A DNA stretch of 8,367 bases from CAZSGN01 sp964606415 (GTDB lineage: Bacteria; Bacteroidota; Bacteroidia; Bacteroidales; JBBRXJ01). Below, piece after piece: positions 6,645 through 8,367 of the stretch. The stretch is taken from the NCBI GenBank assembly GCA_964606415.1, contig CAZSGN010000118.1, forward strand, positions 1-8,367, given 5' to 3'. The notes below the pieces were generated by a model that saw only the letters and a program-made list of their open reading frames with translations, had not been told where the DNA came from and searched no databases. The stretch's first letter is position 1, and the number at the start of each line of letters is the position of its first letter. Both the position numbers and the translations under genes were made by a program.

Positions 6645-8003
6645 TTGCTCCATCAAATTGCTAAAGCGAAAAATCAGGAGCTTTTCATGATGAGTATCCT
6701 TTTAATATGTTTAGGGATTGCATTATTGACTCATCAAATGGGCATGTCTTTGGCTTTTGGTGCTTTCCTGGCTGGATTGATGATCTCAGAGTCTGAATAT
6801 AGTCATAATGCATTTGGTAATCTTATACCGTTTAAAAATATTTTTACGACCTTTTTCTTTGTTTCTATTGGGATGTTGTTAAATCTCTCTTTTGTTATTG
6901 ATCAATATTCCCTGGTTTTATTAAGTGTATTTCTTCTGATTATAATCAAGACGATTATTGCAGGTGGGACAGGTTTTATTCTTGGCCATACATTGCGTGG
7001 CACCATAATGATAGGTCTTGCATTGAGCCAGGTAGGTGAATTTTCTTTTATTCTTGCGAAAGTAGGTTTTGATCAGCAGATTATTTCTGAATATTACTAT
7101 CAATTATTTATTGCTGTTACTGTAATTACGATGGGGATCACTCCTTTTCTCATCAAATTTGCCCGTCCATTGGCTGATCAGATTTTAAAGTTACCGATAC
7201 CTGAAAAATTAAAAGAAGGATTATTTCCGCTCAATGAAATGGAGGTTCCGGGTTATAGAAATCACCTGGTGATTATCGGCAAAGATCCAAGTGCGCTTAA
7301 ACTTTCTATCATGGCTAAATATTACCAGATAGAGCATGTGTCTGTAATTTTTGATCCGATACTGGCCCGGGAAAAGATGAAAAAAGGAGATGTTGTTGTT
7401 TATGGTGATGCGATTAATTCTCCGGTGCTTATGAAAGCTAATGTTGATGAGGCAGATATTGTCATTATTTCGATTGGCGATCTAATTGCCTCAATGGCGA
7501 CCATTGAACGGGTAAAAGAAATTAATCCGAATGCACATATTATTATTCGGGCCAAGCAGACCAGTAATATTAAGCAATTGTATGAAGCAGGCGCAGATCA
7601 GATTTTTCCGGAAAAATTAGAAATAGCTATTAATCTTTTTAATATGGTCTTATCAAAACGTTTATATCCGCAGACCGAGATTAACAGGCGGCTTGCAAAA
7701 ATCAGGAGCATGAATCTCGGGATGTTTAACGAACGTGATATAATTAATAAACCATCTATATTGGATGAGTTTAGCAACATTAATATTTCTGCTGTTAATG
7801 TTGAGAAAGATGCTGTTGTTGATGGGAAAACGATTGCTGAGGTGGATCTTCGCAAAAATACCGGGGTTACCTTATTGGCCATCAAACGTGGAGATAAAGT
7901 CATTAAGACACCTAAACCTAAAACAACTTTGTATCATGGAGATACTGTTTATTTATTAGGGGATCCGGAACAGATTACTGCTGCTTCTGAGCTTTTTTCA
8001 TAA
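6645..8003 (+). CDS. C-terminal half of the interrupted antiporter (TM block, TrkA-N, TrkA-C)
   Basis: This half is in the same frame as the upstream one. A TTG at 6645 is the first possible start (452 residues), but ATG 6687 is better: AGGAG at 6676-6680 lies 6 nt before it, giving 438 residues from MMSILLICLG. From the TTG start, the half holds the remaining membrane segments (about 14-175, with SESEYSH at 48-54 and GLALSQVGEFSFIL at 124-137), a Rossmann-like TrkA-N domain (~205-340) and TrkA-C (~375-452). The first Rossmann loop reads IIGKDPSALK where relatives have a GxGxxG-type motif. In a sound gene this would be the rest of one protein and not a separate gene. Confidence 0.5.
   Translation: MLHQIAKAKNQELFMMSILLICLGIALLTHQMGMSLAFGAFLAGLMISESEYSHNAFGNLIPFKNIFTTFFFVSIGMLLNLSFVIDQYSLVLLSVFLLIIIKTIIAGGTGFILGHTLRGTIMIGLALSQVGEFSFILAKVGFDQQIISEYYYQLFIAVTVITMGITPFLIKFARPLADQILKLPIPEKLKEGLFPLNEMEVPGYRNHLVIIGKDPSALKLSIMAKYYQIEHVSVIFDPILAREKMKKGDVVVYGDAINSPVLMKANVDEADIVIISIGDLIASMATIERVKEINPNAHIIIRAKQTSNIKQLYEAGADQIFPEKLEIAINLFNMVLSKRLYPQTEINRRLAKIRSMNLGMFNERDIINKPSILDEFSNINISAVNVEKDAVVDGKTIAEVDLRKNTGVTLLAIKRGDKVIKTPKPKTTLYHGDTVYLLGDPEQITAASELFS
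6676..6689 (+). promoter_or_regulatory. Shine-Dalgarno-like site and ATG inside the antiporter gene, after the TAG
   Basis: AGGAG (6676-6680), a 6-nt spacer and ATG (6687-6689) lie in frame 97 nt beyond the TAG. Ribosomes could restart here and make the C-terminal half. The AGGAG also simply encodes the conserved Q-E of the protein, so chance is a fair explanation. Confidence 0.25.
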
Positions 8004-8025
8004 ATGCAATTTTAACCTAAGTAGC

Positions 8026-8160
8026 GCCTGCCTATAAACGCAAGTTTTGGATTATAATATTTGATAACGGGGCTTGCGAAGTTGCAAAAATGCGTAATTT
8101 ACTGGTGTAAATGAGCAATTTTGGGACAAGCATAACGAAGTTAGTGGACATTATGGACGA
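8026..8160. repeat. Hairpin-forming dispersed repeat, copy 2 (downstream of the antiporter gene)
   Basis: Direct repeat of 5870-6003. The 45 bases at 8098-8142 are identical to 5942-5986; the left third has drifted. The outer left arm reads GTTGCAAAAAT (8081-8091) where copy 1 has GTCCCAAAAT, so the long stem is partly broken here, while TTTAC-TGGT-GTAAA (8098-8111) is intact. It begins 22 nt after the antiporter stop, a place where it could act as a 3' stabilising or terminating structure. No coding is seen. Confidence 0.8.
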
Positions 8161-8367
8161 GCTCTTTGTAGCGCGAGATGGCATTTTACCTTGCTATAAC
8201 CCCTGCTAAAAAAATGTTGAGGTTCAGTGAATGAGTAAAGTGACAATTTTACAGTTTCTTAACCATTTGAACGATTTCTGATAAGAATCGCTTAATTTGA
8301 GTTTAGAAATCATCTTTAACCCAAGTTGAGCATTTTTCCATTAAAAAGCAGAAAAAATACACTTTTT
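8161..8367. other. Gene-free right edge, possibly part of a decayed mobile element
   Basis: No convincing gene is present. The minus strand has a 29-codon reading frame (8224-8313, MISKLKLSDSYQKSFKWLRN and nine more residues), and the plus strand a 16-codon one (ATG at 8231, TGA). CCCAAGTTGAGC at 8320-8331 is nearly the reverse complement of GCTCAACTTAGGG at 3543-3555. A short inverted repeat (CGATT 8272-8276 / AATCG 8286-8290) is also present. The 29-codon frame starts 6 nt inside the CCCAAGTTGAGC motif, a layout seen at insertion-sequence ends, but no transposase is visible. The window ends before this can be settled. Confidence 0.3.

Larger units (their letters stand above)
6033..8003 (+). 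pseudogene. CPA2 (Kef-type) cation:proton antiporter with TrkA-N/TrkA-C tail, interrupted by TAG
   Basis: Read through one TAG (6588-6590, codon 186), this is a single open frame of 657 codons including the stop, the usual length for Na_H_Exchanger + TrkA_N + TrkA_C proteins that exchange K+ or Na+ for H+ across the inner membrane. The membrane domain has GYLLTGVIAGPHLLGLV (33-49), IGVVLLLFTIGMEFS (61-75), LGILIFQDI (149-157), SLAFGAFLAGL (239-249) and FFFVSIGMLLN (274-284). The nucleotide-binding-like domain spans about codons 409-544 and the TrkA-C/RCK_C domain about 579-656. The TAG falls inside the seventh membrane segment (codons ~178-200) and splits it. No other stop or frameshift is seen, so the lesion is recent, a sequence error, or read through. 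The gene lies alone between two copies of a direct repeat. Family is certain; whether a full protein is made is not. Confidence 0.85.

Noticed and set aside
5870..8160. CRISPR array
   Set aside because: Only two copies of a long structured repeat exist, 2.1 kb apart, with a gene between them and no short regular spacing.

Overview
The window looks like a chromosomal segment of a member of the Bacteroidota. The best evidence is a secreted protein that ends in a gliding-motility-type (type B) Por/type IX secretion C-terminal domain. Supporting signs are AT-rich DNA, few Shine-Dalgarno sites, promoter-like boxes of the Bacteroidota type (TTTG / TAnnTTTG) and a DUF1972-type glycosyltransferase. 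Nothing allows a genus-level call.

Left part (1-2384): a two-gene operon on the minus strand, with a FucP-like MFS sugar transporter followed 25 nt later by a ROK-family sugar kinase. This is a simple import-then-phosphorylate module for a hexose or amino-hexose that is not identified. An AT-rich hairpin follows the kinase stop. The upstream gap to the glycosyltransferase is a divergent promoter region with a perfect 14-bp palindrome.

Middle (2385-5400): three plus-strand genes. A lone DUF1972/GT4-type glycosyltransferase is followed, after a gap with a good promoter-like box, by an AI-2E/PerM-family (DUF20) membrane protein. Its stop codon overlaps the start of a short secreted protein (TAATG), which has a signal peptide, a PKD-like region and a type B sorting domain.

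Right part (5401-8367): a decayed, start-less minus-strand fragment that resembles the end of a DUF4340-type protein, then a CPA2 (Kef-type) cation:proton antiporter gene with a TrkA-N/TrkA-C tail. The antiporter gene has one in-frame TAG at codon 186 and is otherwise open and well conserved. It lies between two direct copies of a ~135-bp hairpin-forming repeat, which end ~30 nt before its start and begin ~20 nt after its stop. The last 200 nt hold no convincing gene and may be the edge of a decayed mobile element.

I see no clear new multi-gene system. The most interesting parts are the amber-interrupted antiporter with its degenerate nucleotide-binding motif, the structured repeat pair around it, and the translational coupling of a DUF20 permease to a T9SS-exported protein. 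No tRNA, rRNA or CRISPR array was seen.
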